Part shown: in pieces, positions 12,023 through 23,990 of the stretch
How positions within the stretch are numbered: the first letter of the stretch is position 1
Layout of the letters: each line of letters opens with the position of its first letter
Source: Gymnopilus junonius
Lineage: Eukaryota > Basidiomycota > Agaricomycetes > Agaricales > Galerinaceae
Assembly: GCA_015501075.1 (NCBI GenBank)
Contig: JADNYJ010000029.1
Span: 186,001-250,000, forward strand
DNA length: 64,000 bases
Reading direction: 5' to 3'
Notes under the pieces: model-generated
Database searches by the model: none
What the model saw: only the letters and a program-made list of their open reading frames with translations
Told to the model about the DNA's origin: nothing
Program-made: the position numbers and the translations under genes

Positions 12023-14462
12023 TCAGGCGGGACCGATGACTTCTTGCTTCGTCTTCGATAAGTGTGAAATTGTCTCGTCGTCGAAGCCAAGGTGGGCTTT
12101 AACGAGCTCAGGAGGAGTCAACGCCAACCACTAGAGAAGTAGATCAATTGTAGGAAATTATTGCCGGTATGTGATAACGCTTACGTTACTGAGACTAATG
12201 TCTTCGAACATATCTATGAATTATCAGTTAGCAAAACAGGGAAAAAATTAGAGATGTCACGTACTGCTGTTGAAAATCTCCAGGAAGCGCAAGGTTGAGT
12301 TACCTGTATTCTCGACAAAATGACCTAAAAGGTTTAGAAAGGGAGCAAGGCTCGACTCAGGGCTACAACTTACCCATACTCGCAGGAATGTAGCCTGCCA
12401 ACCAAATTTTAGCAAAAGACTACGGGTAAAAGTGAAAGCGATCCTACCAATATCACCAGCCTGCGAGAAGATGTAAGCACAATGTGCACGTCAAATCAGT
12501 GCGACAATACTTACTTGATAATTGAAAGTCCGTGCATTTGATTGCGAGGCAAATATAGTTATTCGCCCTTCTCCCTCGCTACATAGTTTTAAGTTTTCAA
12601 GCGACGAGAAAACATCCGTCTGGAGACTTACAGGAAGAAACTCCATTCATCTTGAGTTGGATGCCACTGATGTAATTCAGTACTGAGAAAACCTCAATAG
12701 GAACAGTCTTACGTGAAGTTCTCTAGTTGGCGACATATCAGAACACTGAAAACTTCTTTGTTAATTGATAGTTCCACTGACCTTATCGCTCCCGGCTCGA
12801 CGGTTACCTCAGCAGCAGCAATCGTCTGAGAGACTGGGAATGTTCGAGAGTCCACAATTTTGACACTACCTCCGTTCAAGGTTGTGGCTTGCATCTGAGA
12901 TAAGGGGAAAGCAAATGGCATATCGACAACCCCTTGTGGACTGGTAGGAAGGTCAGAACCATCTACTGGTGGAGGAGCTAGACCACTGTTAGCATCTGTC
13001 ACCGAAGAGAAAACTATACTGTCGTACTGCTGGGGAAGATGTAAAGCTCCTGAGCGGGGATATGTGCAAAAGCAGAGATGTTCCTGATGATTTCGAATCA
13101 TTAGCATGGCGCATACTTTACAAAAATTGGAAAGTGAACGTTTGGAAATTCTTTGCGAGGACTGTCGATAAGGTTTGAGCCTCATTCTCCCGAATAAATT
13201 TAATTAATCGAACCTTCAGCGGGCACATGGGCGAGCCAGTCCGTTAACTGTTATTTATATGAGAAATAGTAAGAGACCGCGAGGCTATAAGGCTGACCAG
13301 AAATGTGGAGTCTTCGCTAAAAGCACCATTATCGAAGACCTTCATGTCATAACATATCAGTGCACGCCATATACGGCACGAATGTAGGACGGACCAAGAT
13401 GAATTCAGAACCATCTGGGTCAACATCCGTTGCCTGAAGGGAATGCGGGATACCAGGCGGAAAATACCAAAGGTCGCCAGGATTCTGTGCCATTATGATG
13501 AAAACTTGCGTTTCAGGAGTTCGAAATTTACGCACCACTGTCGCTATGAAATTCTTGCCATTCTGGTCAACCGCAGTGACTTGGGTAGATCCCTGAGGCG
13601 AAATCAAACGGAGACCCGGGTAAGGCGTAATTCTTTTTTACCTTGAGAACGTAGGCCCACTAATAACACAAGATCATAAGTTAATGCCCAGCCAAATTTA
13701 GAACAAAGCTAATCACCTCGGCTGTCTTGTGCCAATGCAGCTCACTACATACACGAAGAGTTAGCGCCCCATATTTTACTGATATGTGAAATACTCGCCG
13801 AATGGCACCAGCTTGCAATCTCATATTAACACTCGCCATCTCTGTGGGAAGAAAATGATGATAAGTACAAGGAAGTTGACTAATTTGAATCAAGTAATTT
13901 ATACTGACGAGTGGCAATGGGCATAACCTCGACTGTAAAGCGCAAATAAATTAGGAGGTTTGCGTAATTTCGCCTAGAACTTACTGTTTTCTTGACGGGC
14001 CCAACCACCGGATTGAAGACGGTTGTGGCTTAAACTGAATGGCCATTTGGCATTTGAACTGTTTAACCAATTAATGAGTACTTTGGCCTACTATATTAAA
14101 GACGTACACATCTCCGTGGTCAGTCGTCGGAGGCGCCAACAAATCCGGGTTCTGCTTATCGATGGGTCGTTTACAGGGCCGAGGATGGTTGCCCCGAGAG
14201 AGCCTCTTGTTGCTTGTGGAGTCCCCCCAACGGAGTCGTTGAAAAGTGGGCCATTTGGGTCCAGTTTGATAAAAGGAACAGTCGAACTGGGTTCGGCAGC
14301 GCTATTAGTGGCCGACGCCACCAAGGTTGATGAGGCATGCGGAGCACTCGAGGATGCGGCAGCTGCCCTGACAGCTCCAGCACCATCTGGCTTAGCCGCC
14401 GGCGCGGAGAAAGCAGTGCTAGACAGCAAGAGAGCGATAAGGCAATAAGATATTCTGATCAT
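12023..14462 (-). CDS. Secreted bicupin oxalate decarboxylase
   Basis: About fifteen exons on the minus strand build a complete bicupin. The signal peptide, [20 protein letters not shown], starts at 14462. Next come GATILGP and [15 protein letters not shown], then [20 protein letters not shown]. Cupin 1 has [10 protein letters not shown] (metal-binding histidines) and [15 protein letters not shown]. Cupin 2 has [16 protein letters not shown] and [16 protein letters not shown]. The protein ends [13 protein letters not shown] before a TGA at 12023-12025. The family converts oxalate to formate and CO2 using manganese and is usually secreted by wood- and litter-decaying fungi. One intron, 13798-13745, is of GC-AG type. 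Near 14162-14170 the frame shifts between ILGPVND and IDKQNPDLL; one missing base explains it. Without that base the protein would stop early, so this is either a consensus error or a recent lesion. Confidence 0.93.
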
Positions 14463-14511
14463 GTCGCACAGGGAAAGGCTTAGTATTGTAACTGAAAAAC
14501 AAATACAGGCC

Positions 14512-14519
14512 CCTTTTAT
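14512..14519 (-). promoter_or_regulatory. TATA box of the oxalate decarboxylase gene
   Basis: On the minus strand the sequence reads TATAAAAG, followed by GGGCC, about 50-58 bases upstream of the start codon at 14462. A strong TATA box fits a highly inducible secreted enzyme. Its function is inferred from sequence and position. Confidence 0.6.
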
Positions 14520-16409
14520 ATGCGCACGCACGGCCAGAGCGGAAAAATTTCTCCGGATTCAGACGTCGTGCGAGTGCTGAGGTCGACTGTGTTTACAAAG
14601 GAGCTGCTGAGCCAGGCTGCAAAAAGACACCCGAGTGCAGAAGTCTCGGAATCGCGCCTGCTGCAAAATTGGAAACGGGATGAAACGGCTGACAGCGTTC
14701 AAGCGTCACCGAAAGAGAATTCAATTCTCAAGCTTCCGACCGAGGTCAAGTACCAGAAATACGGCATGCAAGAGAAACCTCACCCGACGTCGCCACAAGC
14801 CGGAATGTGGAATATAGGCAGTAATGCAAGCGTCCATTAGAGGCATCAGAGACTGGCCTGACAAGGCATATTTGGGATTGATCAAGAAAAATAACTCGGA
14901 TTATTATCAATAATGCCTTACAGGCTGCAGTCGTTGGTCATAAGGACACGACTCATGACACAAAGGTAAAGCGAATGAACGGCATCCAATCTTTAAAGAT
15001 CTGGTATCAGATATTGGAAGAGAGATTGGAAAAGCCATGTTCACAGCCGGGCTTTATAATTAGGGCAGTCTTCCATCTCCATACTTTAAGGGGCAAAGAT
15101 TTTAAGCTACCGTTTACGGAGATCACGACGTTTAACGGCACTTCTGCAGAAGACCCAAAAGTAGTGCAATGTCAAGAAGAACCTAACTCGATCGCGCAAT
15201 ATGGTCGGGGTGTTATTAACGTGAGATGGACCCAGGAATGTGAGCCGGTCGTCCGATATAAATGATCGCCCTGGGTTGTTTTTGTTGGTGGAGAAAGTAT
15301 GATCCTGAGTTAACAGCTTTTCACTAGTGAATAGGCTGACTTCCGAGCGAGGGACTGGTAAGCCGCCTGAAGGCTGAGAAGATTTAGTAAGCCCTAAGCA
15401 AACAGGGAAAGGAAACTGCACCTGAGTTACGTCGTTTACAGACTGCACGCAATACGGTCATTCTCCATATAGATAATTGCTCTATATTAAGCTGTGCCAA
15501 AAATACGACTCTGTGAAGTCCGTTAGCTAGCCGAACATTTAAAGGGTGAAATTTCCCTACATCATCTAGAGGGTATCATATACTGATTTAATCACCAAAT
15601 CATTAAATTGTTGTATAGTTTTATTGTAGAATTTCATAAAGCTTATAAAGCGCCACTGGCCAACAGGTGTCCTTATTACGATCATTCTTCCTGCTCCAAG
15701 TTTACTACGACTTGAGTAGCTGGCCACGGACCCGGATAACATATGCTCACCGGTGAGACCAATCTGATTCTGCATCCGACTTTAAAGGAAATTGACAGAT
15801 GACCTCACCATCATTGACGTATCATCAGTTGCAACCCAAATCCCGGTCTGACAGGACCTAAGGCGCCAGACCCTCCACTCAAAATACGTGGCTGTGGGAG
15901 CCGTTGATCACTTCAAGGTCATATGTGAGCGCATGCTGTCGTGTCATCCTGCACTTCCGCCTTCCCGTCTATATCCTGCCCGGATCTTGTCACGCTTGAA
16001 AGCACTGCCGCTGTTGCTTTAAAAATCGCAGAGTGAGAATAACTTCCGCAATTGGGCGCGATCTTCATCGCTAATGTCGGGACAGCATTACTGGATAAGA
16101 AAACGAAGACTTTGGATTGGTGGACACCAGAGTGATATCGAGTAAAAGAAGTCGATATATTCTGAAATACCAATGACGACAAACGGCGCGGAAAACTAAA
16201 TCGTGCAGAAATATTAGCGTCGTGTCTTTTAGTTGCAAGAGAGTGAGCGCAGATACCTTCAACGCCTCTGTGAGAATCTAGACAGATGCAGTTGGAGAAG
16301 CGTCGTCAGAAAGGCAGCTGTCGCGTCTGTGTCCCACATTATCCCTTGACATCTCTTTTCCAAGATGCGAGATAGAGTACGCCAGAGGTTGGATGAAAGG
16401 TCAATGCTG
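14520..16409. other. 1.9 kb region without a recognisable gene
   Basis: It lies between the promoter side of the oxalate decarboxylase gene and the 3' end of the HIT gene. Open frames reach about 100 codons (14520-14840 +, 14975-15265 +, 15107-15448 -, 15919-16182 -), with no motif and no convincing exon chain. It probably includes upstream regulatory sequence of the decarboxylase. I see nothing definite. Confidence 0.35.
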
Positions 16410-17125
16410 TTAGCAGGGTAAAACCCCCACGAAGTTTCGCCTCTCTAGGATCTGAATAGCTTGACTAATTTCGACAAACCAACTCAGGCCTTTGGAGTAC
16501 CCGCCAAACCCAGGTCTGATGAGATATTTGGATGCAGATCTGGCTGACCGATAGGGAAGACCTTGCACATGAAGGTGCAGGTGATAAACAGAATTAAATG
16601 GGGGAATGTGAAAGCCCATCCTAGAGAGCCCCTATACCTCAATGACGGATACGAAAAGTAGAAATATAGAATACGCACACGCGCATTGAGATTGGCACAT
16701 CGAGGTTGGATAAGATAGTGTGGCCTATTATTTCCATGTTTTTGACTATGATATGATAATCACATCAGAATGGTGTCAAAGGACTAAACTATTATTTACT
16801 CACCGAGGTCGACGTCCGAGCTCTTCAACAGACGGACGCTTTCTGAAAGTGTATCGGTTAAAATATGTCGAGGCCTGAAGCAAAGTGTCTCACCAATATG
16901 CTGTTTCGGAACCACTAGGTAGTGATGTCTGCTCGCAGGTTTTCGATCCTCAAACGCCAGAAAGGATGCATCCTGAGAATATCAGAAAGTACATGAGAAA
17001 ACCAGTCAAAAATCCTTAGAAGTAAGGAACCATACCTCATACACGATGTTGAACCCGCGTTCGACCGAGGCTTTGCAGAATTTACACCAGTCTGGTACGT
17101 CCAACGCCTTGGACTCGTTCTCCAT
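16410..17125 (-). CDS. HIT (histidine triad) domain protein, HINT3/aprataxin-like
   Basis: Exons on the minus strand start at 17125 with MENESKALDVPDWCKFCKAS, which has a C-x2-C pair as in Hint proteins. Next come DASFLAFEDRKPASRHHYLV with VVPKQHI, then VRLLKSSDVDL, then an exon with VKNMEIIGHTILSNLD. The last exon (16410-about 16630) contains YHLHLHVQG, the H-x-H-x-H active site, and ends in a conserved-looking WFVEISQAIQILERR. HIT proteins are nucleotide hydrolases or transferases; the HINT3/aprataxin branch acts on adenylated substrates. The 239-codon-scale gene is intact, with about five exons. It is divergent from Thg1, with about 420 bases between start codons that could be a shared promoter. 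The exact substrate is unknown. Confidence 0.9.
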
Positions 17126-17543
17126 TTTTGCTTGCTTTGTAATGGATGTAAAGGGTGAGAAGACAGATAAGACAAGAGAAAACATTGTGCTCTAACGTGC
17201 ATAGTCAGCGGCACAGGGAAAGAACCAGACAAGAGGAACTTACTACATTTTCGGTCTATTCGATTATCCACCAGGGCGAGGTACAAGTTGAGGGAGATTT
17301 TCTCTTGAAAGGTCAAGTAGATAACGTGGCCAAGTAATTTACCTCAGTCAGGTACTCAGCACCATTGAAGTCTTGAGAAATGGTCAAGGGGGTGTTGGCG
17401 TTCCAAAGGCGTCGGACTCGTGGACGTTGTCGACAGAAAGTGTGACACCCACGTAATTGTGTGACTGCAACGGCAGTGGACGGTTCACCGCCATTCCTAT
17501 ACTCAATTCAGCTTAACAACACTCTGGATCTCGCAGTTTTGCT

Positions 17544-19110
17544 ATGGCTAACTCAAAGTATACTTATGTTCGGGATTTTGAACTTCCAGATCCCCTGTTA
17601 CCAGGAACTTTCATGCTTTTCCGACTGGATGGTCATTCATTTCACCGGTACGACCTTTGGCCATCTTTTGGCTCCACGGTATGGTTGGTTTGGTTATAGT
17701 TTGACATTCTGGGCGCAGGTTCTCTGATATGCACGAATTCAAAAAGCCGAACGATATTCGAGCACTCCAATTGATGGATCATGCAGCAAAAGATGTCATG
17801 ACCGAATATCCAGATATTGTGCTCGCCTTTGGGGAATCAGACGAGTTCAGGTGAGCTTTCAAGGTTTTGTTGGCGTTGACCAACGTTATTTTGTAAGGGC
17901 GAAGGTCTGATACCAGTTTTCCTGTCAGCACAGCTTCCTCCTACGAAAGTCGACGTCCCTTTACAACCGCCGACAATCTAAAATCGTGTCTACCCTGACA
18001 TCGCTGTTCACGTCATCCTACGTCTTCCATTGGCCAGAGTATTTCCCGAACTATCCACTCAAGTATCCTCCCTCGTTCGACGGCCGGATCGTCCTTTACC
18101 CAACGGAGAAACACGTACGAGATTATTTTGCTTGGAGACAAGCCGACAGTACGTTCCGTTCTATTTATGTTTTCATCTGTCAAAAATAAAATCTAATCTT
18201 ATGACACCCACAGCTCACATAAATAACCTTTACAACACCACATTTTGGGCACTTATACAGGGCGGTGGTCAGACACGACAGAAGCACATGCTACACTGCG
18301 CGTAAGACATTCTTGCTTTTTTTGCGCACTTCATTTTTGTCGCTTCAATCATGCAGCTCTCTCTTTCTGGAACACCTGTCTACGTATCATCTGCACAAGC
18401 AAACCTTAACTGATCATCCCTTTTACGCCTTCCCTTACAGGGCACATTCTCCAAAGACAAACATGAGATCTTGTTCTCCCGTTTCGCTATCAACTATAAC
18501 CGACTTGACGCGAGGTTCAGAAAAGGCAGCGTGCTGTTCCGCACAGAGGTAACATTTTGAACTACGATTTCCAAAGATAAAACGGTAATAATAGATCCCC
18601 TGTGTTCAGATTCCTCCTGAAGAGAATGATGGCATCGACGGCGAGTGGCGAAGCGGTATTAGGCCATCCTTGCCAGCTGTCGTCCCTGTTATCTCCGGCG
18701 ACGAGAGTCACCTTTCGTCGGCCCGATCCACAAATGACTCTGTCGAAAATATCGACGACGACACCCCAGCGAAATCCGCCGAAACGAAACAGTCCGACTC
18801 AATCCATGAAGATGGAACTTTAGTCCGCTCAAAAAAATCTACGGCGGGCTCCGAGACCACCCTTACCCACTACACCACAGAAGCGATGCCTCCCGAAAGC
18901 ATTCCTGAGGCAACACCTACTACTGGAGTTGTCACGCCAGTGTCACTGGAATCTTCTAAAGCAAAGTCCAAGTCCAAAGGTTCTACCGAGAAATCTAAAC
19001 AAAAACAAAAACAACCACAGACGAAGATCGAGATTATACACTGCGATATCATCCAAGACGATTTTTGGAATGAAAGGCCTTGGATCTTGGACGAGAATTG
19101 GGTTGGATAA
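17544..19110 (+). CDS. THG1: tRNA-His guanylyltransferase
   Basis: The start ATG at 17544 gives MANSKYTYVRDFELPDPLL. After one intron this joins to complete LFRLDGHSFHRFSDMHEF, the metal- and GTP-binding region. Next are KKPNDIRALQLMDHAAKD, then FGESDEF joined to SFLLRKSTSLYNRR, the second catalytic carboxylate region. Downstream are YFAWRQAD, NNLYNTTFWALIQGG, a segment with SKDKHEILFSRF, and INYNRLDARFRKGSVLFR. Thg1 adds G-1 to tRNA-His in the 3'-5' direction, which is needed for histidyl-tRNA charging. The C-terminal exon holds about 140 low-complexity S/T/K-rich residues (about 18690-19020) before IEIIHCDIIQDDFW and a normal-looking end. The gene is intact through about six exons. Confidence 0.95.
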
Positions 19111-20470
19111 CGTTAACTAACAACTTTTCGCGTTCTGTGGCCTGTCAATCCTTTGATTCCAATTTGACGTGGGTGAAGGACGATAGGACGATAGCTGTAC
19201 GTAGGTGAGGCATACAAGTCGCGCCGTAGTACGGATGGAGATAGCAAAATTGGATCCACGAGCAGCTGTCTTTTTCATAGTCAGAAGCTTATTTTTCCTT
19301 GCGCAGTCGAACATCCTTGCCAGGTTATTGTTTACTCGTAGCACTCTTCCTTTTCTCATAAAGACGGCGATCAGGACTAGGCGCGTGAATACGCCCGCCG
19401 AAATTCTCTTGTTATCTTGAAGAAAGAAATAAGCTGCCGTCGGGTGCCTTTTTTCCCGCTCTTATTTCTAAAACTCTACCGGCACTTTTAAAGTGTCATC
19501 GACCAGACTGGACTTTGTAGCCTAGGTGTGATTCTGATTGAAGGCCTAACACAGAATTACAACGACAGCTTTCAAGTCCACCTATCTCGCATTGCGTCTG
19601 AAAAGCCACCATTCAACCCCAAGACCGCAGCACTAGTACCTTCCATTCCAGAAGACAGGCACGCTCGGAAAAAGAGAACGACGAATCGGAGGAAGCCTAG
19701 AAATAACGATGCGCATTACAGTCGAAGCTCGGTCGAAGCCGACTCGGTGGAGGAGGCGTTCATGATCTTTACTTACGACAATAAATATCGTATCGAATAC
19801 TTCGGGCAAGCTCGGGCTAAATGAAGACCAAATAACGGTAAGAAGTTGAAAATACAGCCCGAGAAAAGACGATGGTTCACGATCCTTGCCCGGCTCGAAA
19901 GAGGACCATCTTTAGGTAGGTGCTAGCTAGGAACCACCGTGATCCGACAAATGTTTATATTCAGGCTGTTTCCGACTGGAACACTCAACTGACCTTGCAA
20001 CAGAGGGCACCTGAGGGCACCTCCGACCTTCGGGAGGCTTCATTATTAATGTCGGATCGAGTTCGGAACAGAACTCGTTCAAGGAAAGACAGTCCTTCAT
20101 CCTTCCTCCCAATGCATCTGACTCCTTGTCTTTCGGGGCCCTCTGTACGTGTTGCGGGTATGTCCATGCCCAAAGTCCATCAGAAGCCATCCCGTTCTGA
20201 TTGACCTATTCATGAATTGAATACAAATTCGGGTACTTATGCATATGGCGGCCGAAATAATACATAATTGCATATGATTGTGTACAAGCACCAGTGTATC
20301 CCCATAAAAAAATGTATCCTATAACCTCAAGTCCATCCAATCCCACTGACCCCATGACCCATGCAGAGTATGAGACTCCTCATTCCAACAGGCAATGTAA
20401 CGACTCCTCCAAAGCACCCCCTTCCCCTTCCACTTCAGAAAAAATCAAAATCCAGGAAACCCACTCAGAA
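19111..20470. other. 1.4 kb region between Thg1 and the deubiquitinase gene
   Basis: The region contains a weak plus-strand open frame (about 19528-19824) that starts with GTG and is rich in K and R, without a domain. From about 20290 it includes the 3' flank of the minus-strand deubiquitinase. No gene can be supported. Confidence 0.35.
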
Positions 20471-23209
20471 TCAAAGCGTAGACAAAAGCTCATCATCCAA
20501 CTCCAACTCCCTCATCCTCATCGCCTCCTGCTCTCTTTCCTCCCTCTCTCTTTCCTCCCGCTCTCGTTCTCTCTCCCGCTCTCTTTCCCTGTCCTTCTCT
20601 CTTTCCTTCTCTCTCTCCTTTTCCCTCTCCATCTCGCGCTCCTTTTGCAGCTCCTGTTCTCTCGAAAGCACGTAGGATGGTATAGTGTTTGGTTTGTAAT
20701 CCAAATAACGCTTGACGTAGAAACACATATACGCATTTGAGGCGAGACATGCGCCTAGGCTTGAGGGTGTTACTTTGTCGTCGTCAAATCGGAACCACTG
20801 GTAAGAAAAGAACAAAAAGAAATCGTCAAATTAGAATTTTAGTGAGGTAAGTATGATCATAAAACCATACCTCGTCTTTACACCTCGCGAAATTAGTATA
20901 ATGCCCATTATCAATTTGTCCTTCATGGTTGACGACCGCGAACAAATCGTATTCACACATCGCATCTCGTCCAGGATATCTATCCAATATTGCATGTTAA
21001 TATTCTATATCCAATATGCATAATAAAGACGGTCGAAATAAAAAAGAAAAGAAAAGAAAAGGGTAGGAAAAAAGAACAAAAAGAAAGGAAGAATAGCACT
21101 TACGCTGCCCCATATCCATGCGCACCGTGCCCGTGCCCATTTCCAGTTCCATTGATCTTCATCGCCTGTGTAGTGAACGGCGCCATGTTCAAAGTCGCAG
21201 GGAATCGAATAGGTGTATCAATTTTTTTCGCGGAGGATTTATCGTTCGTCTTGTGCTCGAATCTCTGGTAGCATGAAGATGAGATGAGAAAGAGAAAGAG
21301 AACAAAGTAAAATAAAATAAAAATATTTCAAGGTATGAGGCATGATTATATTATGATCATAATCAGAAACACGACTGTATTGGAAGAAAATAAGGAAGCA
21401 AGAAGAACAAAACTTGCCTTGAATTGGAATGCCAGTACGGGGGGTAGTTTGCGGATGCTAAACCTCTTTGTGGCTTCCTGTGGATGTTGGAATAGGAATG
21501 AAGAAGGAAGAAAAGGCGATGAGTTCGTATGGCCATTCCAGTAAGAATGCACAACTGTCACGCACAGGAGAGGCTTTGACACATTTCGCACAGCTGTACT
21601 CCTTGCCCAACTTCTCCGGCTGCGTGAACCTACGGCGGCGGAAGAAAAAGAGGAAAAAAGTAAGAACGTCATCTCAAAACCACCCACACAGAAAAAAACA
21701 TAACAACAAAAAAAAACACCAGAAACAAAATCAACCCACCTCCTCAAACACGCGCCCAACGTATCCCCACCCCCACCCCTCAACTCCAAACTAATATCCA
21801 ACACCGGATCCACCACGCTCGTCGTACTCCCACACCTCTCACACACCACATCACTCTGCAAGCTCCCCGAAAACGTCGAGTGGATGATACAATTACAGCT
21901 GATGTTCGTGCACCCGCGTGAGGTGGAGTGGATGTGGTTGACGGAGGCCATGAAGAATTCGTGGGCGTCTTGTTGGGCGTAGCCGGATAGTTCGGCGGAG
22001 GAGGCTCGCCAGGATGTGGCGAGGAAGGAGATGGGTGCGTATGGCGAGGGTGGGGAGGCTGTGTCGGAGTAGATCTGGAGTTGGGTTGGGTGTTAAGTAT
22101 GGGAGTCAATGAGGAAAGGAGACAAAAAGAAGGAGATCGAGCAAGGAAGGAAGGAAGGAAGGGTGGGGTGAAAGAGCGGAAGAAAAGAAAAGAACCCACC
22201 TCTGCAAACAACTTGTCCATCTCGCAGCACGTACAATTCTCCACCTTGCACTGCTTGGAATTATGCTTGTCGCTGAGAAAATAATTCCGTAACAATGGGT
22301 TGTGGATGAAACATTGTAGGACGACGTTCATGTAGCATGTTTGACCCAGGTTTAAGAGTCCTCTTCGGCCTGCAAGCATATGGAGGGCGTCACTTGAATT
22401 TAGGACGAAAGGCAAGCAAGGAAGGGAGGAAACGAACCATGGCATGGGATTGACTCAGCTCCTTGGAGAGCTTGTATTTCTGCTGAGGTTGGTACCCAGG
22501 GTTTGAATGATTCTCGCGCGATTTTGGAGTCTGAAGGAACAATGAGAAAGAGAGTAATTATCGGTCAGCTGATGAAAATGAACGATAACAATAAACAGAC
22601 AGACGAACTCTGCGACTTTGTTAGCTTCTCCTCAGCCGCCACTGTCGCTGACAGCTGCATTTGTTCTAGTTTCGGGTGATATATAAAGTCTTCACAATCT
22701 GTGCAGTATACTGAACCGCTCCGGGCGTCGACACCTGTTGAAAAGAAGGTAAAACATCAGGACTAGGATTTCTGGCTACGAACTAATAGCGAGAGAGACT
22801 AACAGAATTGATGACCAACACTCCTCAAATGCTGCTTAATATGACCATCTTGCCAACACCCGATAAACTGACATTGAAGGCACGCAAACGGTCTTGTCAA
22901 CGACATATGACACGTCCCACATGTTGGCGCAGCAATCTAAGAAACAAGAAACATAGTTTAGAATAAGCACACACCCCATAATAACGTACTCATGCTCGTC
23001 ATTCATAAATCACAGAGCACTGAGCACTGAACATCAAATAGCCGACGTACCTTTCTCCGTTTCACAGGCCGGGTGCTGCTGGAGGTGGACAGTGAACGAT
23101 ACGCAGCCCATGTAACCACCGATGTATATTTCGATGCAATTTCGTTGTGGATGGTTTGTTGACCATCCCCGAGAGCGACAGAGATGTGTGGGCAGGACGA
23201 TGATGCCAT
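20471..23209 (-). CDS. Ubiquitin carboxyl-terminal hydrolase, Ubp8/USP22 type (SAGA deubiquitinase)
   Basis: The N-terminal exon (start 23209) reads MASSSCPHISVALGDGQQT. After an intron, TCGTCHMSL, CLQC, GCWQDGHIKQHL and GHQF form a ZnF-UBP finger. The USP catalytic core follows: LLNLGQTCYMNVVLQC (Cys box), the zinc pairs CTCCEMDKLF and CERCGSTT, YAQQDAHEFFMASV, LPPVLAFQFKRFEH, and NHEGQIDNGHYTNFARC with WFRFDDD (His/Asp box). A ZnF-UBP followed by USP is the architecture of yeast Ubp8 and human USP22, which remove ubiquitin from histone H2B within SAGA. The last about 60 residues (20480-20650) are an almost pure R/E/K run. The intron at 21417-21265 starts with GC in an AAG|GCAAGT context. 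Purine-rich introns make this gene look longer than usual. It appears intact. Confidence 0.93.
20520..20660 (-). repeat. R/E-rich low-complexity repeat coding the deubiquitinase tail
   Basis: The plus strand is a CT-rich tract (CTCTC/CTTTC/CCTC units). The minus strand encodes alternating R-E and E-K dipeptides (about 45 residues). Such tracts form a long charged helix and are prone to slippage. It ends shortly before the stop codon at 20471-20473. Confidence 0.75.
21265..21417 (-). other. GC-AG intron in the deubiquitinase gene
   Basis: The donor reads AAG|GCAAGT and the acceptor TACCAG|AGATTC. Joining them gives ...AFQF-K-R-FEHK..., the conserved USP core sequence. Without removing this intron the frame is lost in the conserved QFKRFEH region, so the GC donor is well supported. 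Confidence 0.85.
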
Positions 23210-23990
23210 AGTTCACTGTTCAACGTGGTTGGATTTAGTTATACCCTTTCCTAAATTGTTCGGAATAATTTTTTGAGAAAACTGTAAGATACCAGTCAGT
23301 ACCTTCAAAAAATAAATAATCCAGAATGTCTCCTACCGGTATTGGATGCAGAACCTCTGGGTAACGACTTGTCCGGCTGTGGTGAGCGATTTACAAAGCC
23401 CCCGGGTGGCGGGAAACGCGAGTTGATGCAGCTGATGGTCACGCTACACGTGCGTTTGTCACAGATATCCTTATGTGACAGATAAGATAAGATCTGGTAA
23501 CGTACATCGATAAAAGATTAATTAAGCTGGCCAAAGAACTGGGATTCCTTCGAATGTCAATTGAATAGTCGACTTCTTGACTGACCTTCCTCGATCTGGA
23601 GATTTGTTGATGAGAGAGCAGTGCTTAAAATCCCCTCTGGCCAATGACGGGCGCGGTGAATGTCGGGTAGCGGATAAATAAATAACCCCGTGATAAATTA
23701 GTACTTGAAGGGAACGCCATAAAGGCGCGTCTATTGAGGGACTATTTGGCGCTGAATACAGGCATGTGTTCATTTTCCAGACGCAGCACAAATATGCAGG
23801 AGAAATACACTGTGCACAGAAGAGGATGATCGATAGTACGAGGATCGATGGCAGCCGACCAGCAATGAGTCACGACCTTCCTTTTGGGGGGCTTAAGTAG
23901 GGAACAGCCATCACACCAGCCTTGCGGACAACACTCACCTCGATCCAGCAATCCCCTTACTTTTTTCTATCTTTCCTTCTTTCTCCCATC
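23210..23990. other. Divergent intergenic region / bidirectional promoter
   Basis: About 780 bases separate the start codons of the deubiquitinase (-) and the acidic protein (+). A pyrimidine-rich stretch (23952-23985) lies directly upstream of the plus-strand ATG, as is common at fungal transcription starts. No coding sequence is supported here. Confidence 0.5.

Noticed and set aside
14023..14448. Plus-strand open frame of 141 codons with A/G-rich protein
   Set aside because: It lies exactly antisense to the first exons of the oxalate decarboxylase, whose signal peptide and conserved blocks are unambiguous.
20493..20750. Alternative minus-strand frames with G/E/R repeats
   Set aside because: The R/E/K frame joins FRFDDDKVTPSSLGACLA and YMCFYVKRYLDY of the USP domain; the other frames are shadows of the same repeat.
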